Shown here: positions 38,005-46,439 of the stretch, piece after piece
How the letters are laid out: each line of letters opens with the position of its first letter
Numbering within the stretch: position 1 is the stretch's first letter
From: Gemmatimonas aurantiaca
GTDB taxonomy: Bacteria; Gemmatimonadota; Gemmatimonadetes; Gemmatimonadales; Gemmatimonadaceae
Direction of reading: 5' to 3'
DNA: 64,000 bases
NCBI RefSeq assembly: GCF_037190085.1
Contig: NZ_JBBCJO010000008.1
Location: 1-64,000, forward strand
The notes under the pieces: model-generated
Databases searched by the model: none
Seen by the model: only the letters and a program-made list of their open reading frames with translations
Told to the model about the DNA's origin: nothing
Translations under genes and position numbers: made by a program

Positions 38005-39162
38005 GTGACCGACTCCGTCCATCGCCCCCTGACCCTGCTGTCCGAAGAAGAGGAACTCTTTCGCGCTGCCGTCGAAGAGCTTGCGGAAAGCGAGGTTCGC
38101 CCGCGTGTTCACGCCATGGAGACTGCCGGCAAGGTTGACCCGGCATTGACCGCGAAATTTTTCGAGCTCGGTCTCATGGGTATTGAGCTTCCTGAGCAGT
38201 ACGGGGGGGCGCAGGGATCTTTGATGATGGTTACCCTTGCCGTCGAGGAGCTGAGCAAGGTGGATGCAAGCGCTGCCATCCAAGTGGACGTACAGAACAC
38301 GCTCGTGAATTATCCCCTGCATCGCTATGGAAGCCAGGAGCAACGCGCACGCATTCTGCCGCGGATGACGGCTGACACCATCGGTGCCTATGCGCTCTCC
38401 GAGCCCGGATCGGGCTCGGATGCCTTCGGTCTTGCCACGCGTGCCGATCGAGCGGACGGCGGCTGGATCCTCAACGGCAGCAAGGCCTGGATCACCAATG
38501 GCGGCGAAGCCAACGTCTTCGTGGTGTTCGCCAACACGAAGCCTGAAGCGGGCTACAAGGGCATCACCGCATTTGTCTTGGAACGGGGTGTCGAAGGCTT
38601 CACTGTGGGCAAGAAGGAAGACAAGCTCGGCATTCGGGCTTCCAGCACCACGGCCCTTCACTTTGAGAACGCATTTGTGCCCGACGCTGATGTGCTCGGC
38701 GATGTTGGCCAGGGATACAAGATCGCTATTGAGACCCTCAACGAGGGTCGTATCGGTATCGGTGCACAGATGATCGGTGTGGCACAGGGGGCTCTGAGCG
38801 CAGCGACAGCCTATCTGAAAGAGCGTAAACAGTTTGGCAAGGCGCTCGCCGAGTTTCAGGGCATTCAATTCCAAGTAGCTCAAGCGGCCACCGAACTGGA
38901 AGCCGCGCGCTTGATGGTCTACAATGCGGCGCGCCTTAAGGATGCGGGCAAAGATATTGCTCGTGAAGGAGCGATGGCCAAACTTTTCGCCTCGCAAATG
39001 TGCGAGCGAGTGACTTCGCTCTGCGTGGAGCTCTTCGGTGGTTACGGCTACACTCGAGAGTATCCGGCGGAGAAATTCTATCGTGATGCGAAGATCGGTA
39101 CGATTTATGAGGGCACAAGCAACATGCAGTTGCAGACCATCGCTAAGTCTGTCCTACGGTAG
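38005..39162 (+). CDS. Acyl-CoA dehydrogenase (short/branched-chain type)
   Basis: 385 residues from GTG 38005. FAD flavoenzyme with YALSEPGSGSDAFG, the substrate/FAD loop WITNGGEANVFVVFA, FGGYGYTREYPAEKFYRDAKI and the catalytic Glu in IYEGTSNMQ. It oxidises acyl-CoA to the enoyl-CoA and passes electrons to ETF. Only 6 nt separate it from the following acyltransferase gene, so it may supply or tailor an acyl group for the neighbouring modification genes. A housekeeping beta-oxidation or amino-acid degradation role is equally possible. Confidence 0.93.
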   Translation: MTDSVHRPLTLLSEEEELFRAAVEELAESEVRPRVHAMETAGKVDPALTAKFFELGLMGIELPEQYGGAQGSLMMVTLAVEELSKVDASAAIQVDVQNTLVNYPLHRYGSQEQRARILPRMTADTIGAYALSEPGSGSDAFGLATRADRADGGWILNGSKAWITNGGEANVFVVFANTKPEAGYKGITAFVLERGVEGFTVGKKEDKLGIRASSTTALHFENAFVPDADVLGDVGQGYKIAIETLNEGRIGIGAQMIGVAQGALSAATAYLKERKQFGKALAEFQGIQFQVAQAATELEAARLMVYNAARLKDAGKDIAREGAMAKLFASQMCERVTSLCVELFGGYGYTREYPAEKFYRDAKIGTIYEGTSNMQLQTIAKSVLR

Positions 39163-39168
39163 ACGGCA

Positions 39169-39774
39169 ATGACTCGCCCCTCGAGAGTCCAGCGCGCGAT
39201 GAGCAATCCGATGGAGGCTTTGAGCGTAGCCTGGGCTCTCGCCAAGGGTCAATACTATAAGATCTCATTGCCGTTACGAGGTTTGAAGTTCTCTGCAGGA
39301 CGTAATTTTCGGGTCTTTGGGAAGATGACCGTCTCGGGTCCCGGTCGGGTCGAGTTTGGCGATGATGTAATGGTTGGCATGCACGTGACTCCTTTCACCC
39401 ATGCACCCACCGCTGTCATCCGCGTTGGCAACCACTGTTTCCTGAATGGCGCCAGAATCGGTTGCTCCGAGCGGATCGAAATTGGGGATCATTCAATCGT
39501 CGCAGAAGCGCGATTGATGGATACCAACTTTCACTCCACGCGCGCGGATCGTTGGAACCCCGAGGCACCAGTCAAGGTGAGTCCTGTGGTGCTTGAGGAG
39601 AATGTCTGGGTTGCCGCGAATGCTGGCATCCTCCCTGGCACCAGGATCGGCCGAAACTCGGTGGTGGGGTTTGGTGCGGTGCTTTCGGGTGCATTTCCAC
39701 CTGACTCGCTCATTGCTGGAAACCCTGCTGTAGTGGTGAAACAGATCGAACCTGCCCCCACTTCCGATACGTGA
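39169..39774 (+). CDS. Left-handed beta-helix (hexapeptide) acyltransferase 1
   Basis: 201 residues from ATG 39169. A hydrophobic/amphipathic N-terminus precedes hexapeptide repeats ([LIV]GxxxxI-like: IRVGNHCFLNGARIGCSERIEIGDHSIV), an active-site-like NFHST and the late turns VWVAANAGILPGTRIGRNSVVG. WbbJ/WcaF-type O-acetyl/acyltransferases have this layout and decorate polysaccharides. It overlaps the serine hydrolase gene by 4 nt. A paralogue is at 40967-41614. Confidence 0.85.
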   Translation: MTRPSRVQRAMSNPMEALSVAWALAKGQYYKISLPLRGLKFSAGRNFRVFGKMTVSGPGRVEFGDDVMVGMHVTPFTHAPTAVIRVGNHCFLNGARIGCSERIEIGDHSIVAEARLMDTNFHSTRADRWNPEAPVKVSPVVLEENVWVAANAGILPGTRIGRNSVVGFGAVLSGAFPPDSLIAGNPAVVVKQIEPAPTSDT

Positions 39775-40946
39775 GTAAACACATTAACCCAACCGCGGCG
39801 AGAGATATCAGAGTCTGCCTTGCAGCGGAGGAGGTAAAGACTCGACTCGAAGAGCTCGCGCTACGAATCATTGCAAGACCGGAGTCCACTTTTGGCATGA
39901 ATGGGGTGGCGCTTTTTGCGGAAGACATGTGGCAGAACCGCATCTCGGTCATTGCGGGGACCGACATCCATCACCGACCGCTCTCCAGTGAAAGCACCTT
40001 TTGTCTTGCATCGGTCGGGAAGCTCGCTATCGCGCTTCTCGTGCTTCAGCTCGTCGACGAGGGGAAGGTCTCTCTCGATACGACATTGGGTGAAGCGAAC
40101 AGGCTGATCACGGGCGATGTGCGAAACGCTACCCTACGCGACGCCCTTTCGCATCGGAGCAATATTCCTCCGATTCTTTCGGAAGAGTTGGTGCCCTATA
40201 GTGCAGGCCTCGTACCTGAAGATATTCGAAATGCGTGTCGCGCACTCGATAGAGTACCCGATTCAGGACGACAAATCAGGTACAGTGATGTGGCATACGG
40301 TTTACTGGCGGATGTCGTAGAGAACTGCTCTGCACTTCCGCTCTCGGAATGTCTTTCCGGTCTGAATAGAACGCTTGGCACGCGGCTTACCATCGGCTTG
40401 CCTCCACGCGAAGGATACGTGGAAGTCGCCGACATTCCGGGTTTGTACTCTCATACCACGATCGCTCCAATCAATTCCGCTTTTTGGCACTCACTCAGCC
40501 TGCCTTGGGTTGCCATCTGTGGCGCCCCGGATGATGGACTTCGATTGATTGGAGCGTTCGCCGAACATCGAAGCCTTCTCAGTCCCCAGCTTCGCACCGC
40601 GGCTATTTCCGATCCCGATAACGGAATGCTCTGTGGAGGAATTCCATCCTCGCCTGGATACCTGGGAATAGGCCCCAGTCCTCTACTTACCTGGTCCCCG
40701 TGCAGCTGGGCTCTTGGGGCGGAACTTCGGGGTGAAAAGTCTCCACATTGGACTCCCAAAGAAGCGCATATTTCTTCGTTCGGTCACGTTGGCATTAGCG
40801 GCGCCCTCGCCTGGCATGATCCGACTGTGGGCGTTTCCTGGGCGATGGTAGGTACACGCTGCAGTCATTCCGGTTGGCTTCTTCGCTATGGCCCAATGCT
40901 GGGAAGTGCAGTACTGCGGAGCGTGATCAGAGAGACCGCTGCCTGA
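39771..40946 (+). CDS. Serine beta-lactamase-like hydrolase
   Basis: 391 residues, GTG start overlapping the acyltransferase stop by 4 nt. The SxxK nucleophile motif is in LASVGKLAIALLV, the second motif Y-S-D in YSDVAYG, and a late HVGISG takes the KTG position. No signal peptide, so it is likely cytosolic. Class C beta-lactamase-like proteins include esterases and amidases. Its context between acyltransferases, with an acyl carrier protein nearby, suggests an esterase or transacylase acting on the same acyl group; this is inference. Confidence 0.78.
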   Translation: MSKHINPTAARDIRVCLAAEEVKTRLEELALRIIARPESTFGMNGVALFAEDMWQNRISVIAGTDIHHRPLSSESTFCLASVGKLAIALLVLQLVDEGKVSLDTTLGEANRLITGDVRNATLRDALSHRSNIPPILSEELVPYSAGLVPEDIRNACRALDRVPDSGRQIRYSDVAYGLLADVVENCSALPLSECLSGLNRTLGTRLTIGLPPREGYVEVADIPGLYSHTTIAPINSAFWHSLSLPWVAICGAPDDGLRLIGAFAEHRSLLSPQLRTAAISDPDNGMLCGGIPSSPGYLGIGPSPLLTWSPCSWALGAELRGEKSPHWTPKEAHISSFGHVGISGALAWHDPTVGVSWAMVGTRCSHSGWLLRYGPMLGSAVLRSVIRETAA

Positions 40947-40966
40947 CGCATCTCTATCACCCGGAT

Positions 40967-41614
40967 TCAGGGAATTCTTCCAGCCACTCGCGCGGGATTA
41001 CCAAGAATCATCACGCCTGACGGAAACTCGCCTTTGCAAATCGCCGCCATTGCTACCACAGAGTCATTTCCGATTCGTGTTCCAGGCAACAGCCCAGCAT
41101 CCGGAGAAACCCACACGTTATCCCCGATCTCTACTGGCGCTTCAAGAACAGGAGCTGGAGCAGATCCACTACTACGGCGAATAGAGTGGAATGACGAATC
41201 GAGGATGCGGCAATTGGCCACAAGGCAATCACGTCCAATGCGTACCAAGCAGACACAACTCACGCGTGTGCCATCCAGTTTGGTACGATCTCCTATCTCG
41301 ATACGAGCCCCTGTCGCGTTAGTCCACGGCGTAACACGTCCGTAGATCTGCACATCGTCTCCCAACACCACCGTCCCTGGGCCTTGAATGCTCAAGCGCC
41401 CATAAATACGAAGTCCTCGACCTACTTGTATGCGAGGCCTGAAGGCGTGGACCCACCATGTGAACACCATGCCACGGATCACGGCCAGCAGCACCGTGAA
41501 CGCATGCCCGGGTTCCTGAAATGCACGAATGACCTGCGACCAGTTCTTCGCAGGAGAGAGTCGTGGCGATTGCTCGATGAAGAGCCCGTCAGCGGGCTGT
41601 ATGTCGGTGGACAT
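40967..41614 (-). CDS. Left-handed beta-helix (hexapeptide) acyltransferase 2
   Basis: 215 residues from ATG 41614. A membrane-associated N-terminal helix (VLLAVIRGMVFTWWVHAF) precedes hexapeptide turns (GRGLRIYGRLSIQGPGTVVLGDDVQIYGR ... RIGRDCLVANCRILDSSFHSI ... DNVWVSPDAGLLPGTRIGNDSVV). The layout matches the paralogue at 39169-39774, including the FHS active-site region. Its 5' end overlaps the acyl carrier protein gene by 26 nt, so acyl transfer from that carrier is a plausible role. Confidence 0.86.
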   Translation of the reverse strand: MSTDIQPADGLFIEQSPRLSPAKNWSQVIRAFQEPGHAFTVLLAVIRGMVFTWWVHAFRPRIQVGRGLRIYGRLSIQGPGTVVLGDDVQIYGRVTPWTNATGARIEIGDRTKLDGTRVSCVCLVRIGRDCLVANCRILDSSFHSIRRSSGSAPAPVLEAPVEIGDNVWVSPDAGLLPGTRIGNDSVVAMAAICKGEFPSGVMILGNPARVAGRIP

Positions 41615-41825
41615 AGGTCCGGATGGCAGACACCGACGTCAGATCGGGAATATCATCATCGTCGATAGTGATCCCATACGCATCCTCCAGCGCACCGATC
41701 AACGCCACATGGTTGGCAGAATCCCATTGCGGGATCAACTGATAGCCGATGGAGTCGTCGATCCGCTCGAGCGGGAGACGCAGGGCGTTGGCAAGGACTT
41801 CCTCGAGAGATACGGATACGGACAT
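41589..41825 (-). CDS. Acyl carrier protein
   Basis: 78 residues from ATG 41825. The phosphopantetheine site is the Ser in PQWDSANHVALIGALEDAYGI (DS motif), within a four-helix acidic protein. It sits between an AMP-forming ligase (13 nt upstream) and an acyltransferase (26-nt overlap), so it is a dedicated carrier rather than the fatty-acid AcpP. Such ACPs occur in exosortase-associated EPS loci. Confidence 0.88.
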   Translation of the reverse strand: MSVSVSLEEVLANALRLPLERIDDSIGYQLIPQWDSANHVALIGALEDAYGITIDDDDIPDLTSVSAIRTYVHRHTAR

Positions 41826-41838
41826 CGATGAGATGAGT

Positions 41839-43614
41839 TCAGGAACTCGAAAGCTGGGATACCTGCAATGTAGCCAACAACGCCCGGCGATCGACCTTGC
41901 CGTTGGCGTTCAACGGAAACTCCGACCGGACTTCGACAGATCGCGGAATCAGGAACGGTTCCACCTGGGTCGAGATGTGTCGGGCGACGTTCGTGGCAAC
42001 ATCGTCGGATGGACCTGACGCCAGGATAAACAACGCCAATGCCACCGGTCGGCCCTCTTCGAGCGGCCACCCCACGACCACCGCATCGGTGACCTCGGGA
42101 ACCTGCCTGGCAATGGCTTCGATCTCCGCGGGCTCCACACGCCGTCCCAACACTTTCAACTGATCATCGACTCGGCCAATGAACGAAAGGTCACCGGAAG
42201 GCAGGCTTCGCACGAGGTCACCGGTGCGATAGAAGCCGTCCACAAACTTCTCCCGCGTGAGCATTCCGTCCCTCCAGTACCCGGGAACGGTCTGGTCCCC
42301 TCCCACGAGCAGTTCGCCGGCTTCGCCGGGGGTGACATCCTTGCCGTCTTCACCCACGATCCGTACGGTCACGCCGCTGAATGGTTTGCCAATGGGAACG
42401 ATGCAGTTCGGATATGAGGTTGCCTCTGTTGCCATCCAGGAAAAGCCGGTGGCGACCACGGTGGCTTCGGTGGGCCCGTACTGGTTCTCGATACGACTGT
42501 TCGGCGCCGCCGCCGCCCATGCCTTCGCATTCTCGACCGACAGCGCCTCCCCCGCAAACATGCTGTACCGCACCGCGGGAAACCGGTCGGGGCGTAATGC
42601 GCCCCGCTGTTTCATGAGCGAGAGCACGGATGGCACGCTGGCGTACACCGTGATGCCCTCCCGTTCGATGTAACTGGCCGGCGCCAGCAACTGCTGGGCC
42701 GCCAACGTGTGCACACACGCCCCGCTCGCCCAGGCCACGAACAGGTCGAAGATCGACACGTCGAACGACTGCTCGAACATCTGCGAGAACCGGTCGTCCG
42801 GTAGAAACGCAAACCGCGCCCGCGCCTCCCGTAGGTATGCGGCCACATTGCCCTGCGTGACGAGTACACCTTTGGGCGTACCCGTGGTGCCGGATGTGAA
42901 CAGGAGATAGCACCCCCAGTCCGGCTGCGGATCCAGACACGGGGGAAGATCGACGGTGGGCAATGCATCAGCGTCGCACCATGGCACCGCACCGGCAGCA
43001 GAGCCGAGGCGCGAAGCGAGGCGCGACTCGGGCGCGAGAATCACATGGGCGGCGCCCACGTCCTCCAGCATGGTCTCGAGCAGCGCGATGTCATCAGGCG
43101 CCACGATGACGGCGTCGAGTTCCGCCAGTTTCGCGATACGCCGGATCCGGTCCACGTGCAGCCGGCTGTTGAGCGGCACGAACGCCGTGCCCGCATAGGC
43201 GGCGGCGAGCGCGCCGATATAGGTCACCCGTGAGCGGTTGCCCAGAATGCCCACGCGCCCCCCCTCCGGCACACCGTGGGCCCGCAGCGCGGTGGCCCAG
43301 CGACGGGCGAGACTGTCGAGCTCGTCGTAGGTGATGAGACCGACGTGCCCCGCCAGGGCATGGCGGCTGCCATAAAGATGTGCCGCCCGCGCGACCAGGG
43401 CAGCCAGCGAGGGCGGACGAACGGGGGTGATCGACGTCAAAGTCGGAAGGACACTGATGAGAATGGAGCGGGACGTGGATGAGGACGACGCGTGAATGTC
43501 GCCGCAACCAGGCAGCCCACCCGGTGAGTCAGCGGCGCAACACTGAACGGAAGCGACTGAGGCGGACACGCCACGCGTATCAGCGCCGGAACGGTGGAAC
43601 GAAACCCGAAACAC
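41839..43614 (-). CDS. AMP-forming acyl/aminoacyl ligase (adenylation enzyme) for the dedicated ACP
   Basis: Up to 591 residues from ATG 43614. The first about 60 residues are not conserved, so a start near 43440 is possible. ANL-superfamily motifs: LLFTSGTTGTPKGVLVTQGN (P-loop), NQYGPTEATVV (A5), YRTGDLV (A7), FIGRVDDQLKVLGRRVEPAEIE (A8) and the C-terminal Lys in NANGKVDRRAL (A10). These resemble NRPS/DltA-type adenylation domains more than fatty acyl-CoA ligases. It likely loads the ACP at 41589. An exosortase-associated ligase family (TIGR03098) is the closest concept. Confidence 0.87.
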   Translation of the reverse strand: MFRVSFHRSGADTRGVSASVASVQCCAADSPGGLPGCGDIHASSSSTSRSILISVLPTLTSITPVRPPSLAALVARAAHLYGSRHALAGHVGLITYDELDSLARRWATALRAHGVPEGGRVGILGNRSRVTYIGALAAAYAGTAFVPLNSRLHVDRIRRIAKLAELDAVIVAPDDIALLETMLEDVGAAHVILAPESRLASRLGSAAGAVPWCDADALPTVDLPPCLDPQPDWGCYLLFTSGTTGTPKGVLVTQGNVAAYLREARARFAFLPDDRFSQMFEQSFDVSIFDLFVAWASGACVHTLAAQQLLAPASYIEREGITVYASVPSVLSLMKQRGALRPDRFPAVRYSMFAGEALSVENAKAWAAAAPNSRIENQYGPTEATVVATGFSWMATEATSYPNCIVPIGKPFSGVTVRIVGEDGKDVTPGEAGELLVGGDQTVPGYWRDGMLTREKFVDGFYRTGDLVRSLPSGDLSFIGRVDDQLKVLGRRVEPAEIEAIARQVPEVTDAVVVGWPLEEGRPVALALFILASGPSDDVATNVARHISTQVEPFLIPRSVEVRSEFPLNANGKVDRRALLATLQVSQLSSS

Positions 43615-43667
43615 TCGGTGACGATTCGGACGTTCTGCAAGTTAGGTGATACTGGAAGGCCCGAGTA

Positions 43668-43684
43668 CTGGCATGGGATTTGCT
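43668..43684 (+). promoter_or_regulatory. Sigma54-type -24/-12 promoter of PEP-CTERM gene 2
   Basis: CTGGCATGGGATTTGCT has GG at 43670-43671 and GC at 43682-43683, exactly 10 nt apart, and fits TGGCAYG-N4-TTGCW fully. The leader to ATG 43815 would be about 120 nt. It is the best match of the three PEP-CTERM promoters. Confidence 0.75.
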
Positions 43685-43814
43685 CATCTGGTTATGCGAG
43701 TAGGGACTCCCCAGGAATCTGCCTGGAGAGCAGAAGTGCGGCAGGACCGTCGCGCTCTCAGCTCACTCGACCACCACCGGGCCATCCACGGCCCATGCTT
43801 TCGAGGAAAGAACC

Positions 43815-44510
43815 ATGCGATCGTTTTTCGCGGGTGCGATGCTGCTCGCGACCGTTGCATCCACGGCAACGGCGCAAACCGTAACAGCAGTTGATGGTCC
43901 GGACCCACTGACCAGCAACGCGCTGTTCTCGGCACAGACCAATGTGGTGGACTTCACCAACTGCGGAGTGCCCTCGGGCGTCGTCATCACGGGTGGCGCG
44001 TGTCAGACGAGCTCGTCGTCCGGCAATTGGGCGCAGCCGTGGCAGAGCTACAGCGGCGGCGGTTTCTATACCACCATGGCGCCGTACCCGGGCTCCACGG
44101 TCACGGTCGATTTCTCGGGCTGGCTGGCCAACAACGCGTTCAGCTCGGTGCAGTCGCTCAGCCTGTACTGGGGATCGATCGACAGCTACCAGAAGCTGGA
44201 ATTGCTCGATGGTGGTGGTAACGTGATCAGCACTATCTTCGGCTCCAGCGTGGCTTCGCCCAGCGCCAACGGTGATCAGTCGTTCCCGGGCACGAATCGC
44301 CGCGTGAACATCGACTTCGGTCCCACGGGTAGCTCGACGTTTGCGGGCCTCCGCTTCACCTCCGATCAGGCGGCGTTCGAGTTCGACGATATCGCGATCG
44401 CGGCGGTCAGCGGTGCTCAGGTGGTGCCCGAGCCGAGCACGTACGCGCTCATGGCCGCCGGCCTCGCGGGGCTGTTCGGTGTGGCGCGTCGGCGGAAGCA
44501 GAACGGCTGA
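43815..44510 (+). CDS. PEP-CTERM secreted protein 2
   Basis: 231 residues from ATG 43815 with GAGGAAAG upstream. Signal peptide about 1-21 (ending ATA). The body is a beta-sandwich-like domain (FYTTMAPYPGSTVTVDFSGW, YWGSIDSYQKLELLDGGG, FAGLRFTSDQAAFEFDDIAI), like the NPCBM/jelly-roll style of many PEP-CTERM proteins. The tail is VVPEPSTYALMAAGLAGLFG followed by ARRRK. Two cysteines (in TNCGV and GACQT) may form a disulfide. Exosortase substrate. Confidence 0.92.
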   Translation: MRSFFAGAMLLATVASTATAQTVTAVDGPDPLTSNALFSAQTNVVDFTNCGVPSGVVITGGACQTSSSSGNWAQPWQSYSGGGFYTTMAPYPGSTVTVDFSGWLANNAFSSVQSLSLYWGSIDSYQKLELLDGGGNVISTIFGSSVASPSANGDQSFPGTNRRVNIDFGPTGSSTFAGLRFTSDQAAFEFDDIAIAAVSGAQVVPEPSTYALMAAGLAGLFGVARRRKQNG

Positions 44511-44529
44511 ACCTCGGCCGCGACAGCAA

Positions 44530-44564
44530 AAAAGCCCGCCGGGATCTTATCCCGGCGGGCTTTT
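44530..44564 (+). terminator. Intrinsic terminator of PEP-CTERM gene 2
   Basis: A perfect 16-bp stem (44530-44545 with 44549-44564) with a 3-nt loop, GC-rich core and a TTTT end, 19 bp after the stop. It is also functional-looking from the minus strand. Confidence 0.88.
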
Positions 44565-44702
44565 GTTCGGAACACGACGGCGCTCCTTAACACGTGACGA
44601 GAACACACCCCTCGCATGCGCCGATGCGACCAATGCGCCGAAGGATTCCTTGCGAAACACCACGAGATTCGGAGCTGCGGCCATTCACCAAATCCAATGC
44701 GC

Positions 44703-46439
44703 CTAAGCGAGGTTCTCATGCTCTTCAGATTCCATCGAGAGCAACATCTCCGACGTGCGATGTGGATCGGCGCTGCGATACATGGTCATGGCATTCGCCG
44801 GCCCAATGAGCTTCACGCGCTTCGTCCCAGCGACCAAGTCGCGTGTCTTAACCTCAACACTACTGGAACAGAACACCAGTAGCGGGGGCCGATTCAGAGG
44901 AGACGTATCCGTGAGGTAGCTTCTGAGCTGTCTGACTTGAGCTGCGTCACCTATGGCAAGCACGCGTATCCGATCCCGGCGAGTCGTGAGCGACAGCGCA
45001 GGTAGCGGTCCATCTTCACCGCTGAGGGGTGCATCAACTCTTCGCGAAATTAACGACCGCACCAGATCGTATAGTCCCTTTCCAGTACTCAATGCTCCCT
45101 GCGCGATCGGATTGTCGAGTTCCTCGCGGCGGCTCATCAGAACTTTCCGGACGGTTCCATGAAGCCCCGTCGCCCATCCACGAAAATCGCGCCATTTCGT
45201 TGCTGGGGCGTCGTTCATATTCCTGGTAATGATGTCGATGTGCTCGGCGAATTCGCCGATGTCTTCACCGCACGCGCGCATATCGCCGGGCATTTGAGTT
45301 ATGCGCAAATGATCCCATGCGGTATAGACCCGGCCGTGTCGCAAGCCGTTGATATATTTTGCGAGCCGGTGCACTGGCTCAAGATACTCTGGCCCCAGGA
45401 AAGCCCCATAATAGCCAAGAAATGCCGACGCCGAATGATGAATGCATTCGACCGCGGAATGTCTATAGAGATTGGTCTGGCCTGAATCCCAAAGTTTCTT
45501 GAGACGCGCAGCGTGACTGCCTGCACGCTCCAAGTCATACCGAACGGTGTCACTAAACAACCACGATCTCACGAACCATGGGTGTGGAGGTTGGGTTGAC
45601 AACTCTTCTGCAATGTCCAAAAGGAGCTCAAATCTGATATTGTATGCCGGCAGACTCAAAGCTACTTCGAGGATCTGTTTGGCTATCGAGTCGAGGTCTT
45701 GCGTGCTGATTCCTCCCGCACGAGCCTCGGCAACTCCAACGCCAAGCACCCGCTCAATGAGCGCCGGAATAACTCGGTCGCGAATCAGGCTGTAGCTAAG
45801 TGGACGGCGCTCGCTGGCATCGAACTGAAGAGTCGTTCTGACCTTGGGATTGCCATACCTTTGGGCATACCTCGTCGCCCAGTGATCGGCGATGCTTCTA
45901 TCGATAATATTGCGTGGCAGACTATAGATGGCTCGTAACACGCCGAGCCGTAGCGCCCCGGTATCGAGTTCGCCAGTCGCAATATCCCGTCGCTCTTGGA
46001 ACTCGAGCACCTTTTCAGCGATCGCGATGCCAGTCTGAACAGGAATTCCGATCGATGCAAGTGAAAGCAGTAACTTATCGGTCTGAAACGGGACATTTTT
46101 ATTCTGGCGCGGCGCGCGGATACCGAGAGGGAGAAGTTGATTGATCTGTTGGTCAAGCGCTCGCACATGCGCCGCGTACTCTTTGGAGAAGGCTCCACCG
46201 AGACCGCTGGCTCTGGGACTTATGTCGCGCCCAACATCTCGCCGTTCCAGAGCGGCCTGGTAGAGGCGCTTTGCGACGCGATCATTGAGTAGCGATTCCT
46301 CCCGCATGAACAGGAAAAAATCGTGAGGATCGACATCCGCAACGTTAACGAGAATCGCCGGATCATCTGGGGCTTCAGCCAATGCCTCGATCAATATCCG
46401 AGTCTCTCGATCAAGTAAACTGCGAGACTTGCGTGTCAT
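44703..46439 (-). CDS. Unrecognised 578-aa protein with ATP-cone-like segment
   Basis: 578 residues, ATG 46439 overlapping the partner gene by 4 nt. No family is recognised with confidence. Residues 113-200 (PFQTDKLLLSLASIGI ... AIAEKVLEF ... ADHWATRYAQRYG) resemble an ATP-cone; 213-290 may be a second helical module. Residues 325-380 are rich in His/Tyr/Trp (HHSASAFLGYYGAF, RHGRVYTAWDH). Residues 488-550 look like a Rossmann-type strand-helix run (IRVLAIGDAAQVRQL ... LLVFCSSSVEV ... VKLIGPANAM). Soluble, no signal peptide. Base composition is visibly less GC-rich than the flanks. It lies in an island with decayed toxin-antitoxin and ATPase genes, which suggests a transferred defence or regulatory unit, but no function can be assigned. 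Confidence 0.6.
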   Translation of the reverse strand: MTRKSRSLLDRETRILIEALAEAPDDPAILVNVADVDPHDFFLFMREESLLNDRVAKRLYQAALERRDVGRDISPRASGLGGAFSKEYAAHVRALDQQINQLLPLGIRAPRQNKNVPFQTDKLLLSLASIGIPVQTGIAIAEKVLEFQERRDIATGELDTGALRLGVLRAIYSLPRNIIDRSIADHWATRYAQRYGNPKVRTTLQFDASERRPLSYSLIRDRVIPALIERVLGVGVAEARAGGISTQDLDSIAKQILEVALSLPAYNIRFELLLDIAEELSTQPPHPWFVRSWLFSDTVRYDLERAGSHAARLKKLWDSGQTNLYRHSAVECIHHSASAFLGYYGAFLGPEYLEPVHRLAKYINGLRHGRVYTAWDHLRITQMPGDMRACGEDIGEFAEHIDIITRNMNDAPATKWRDFRGWATGLHGTVRKVLMSRREELDNPIAQGALSTGKGLYDLVRSLISRRVDAPLSGEDGPLPALSLTTRRDRIRVLAIGDAAQVRQLRSYLTDTSPLNRPPLLVFCSSSVEVKTRDLVAGTKRVKLIGPANAMTMYRSADPHRTSEMLLSMESEEHENLA

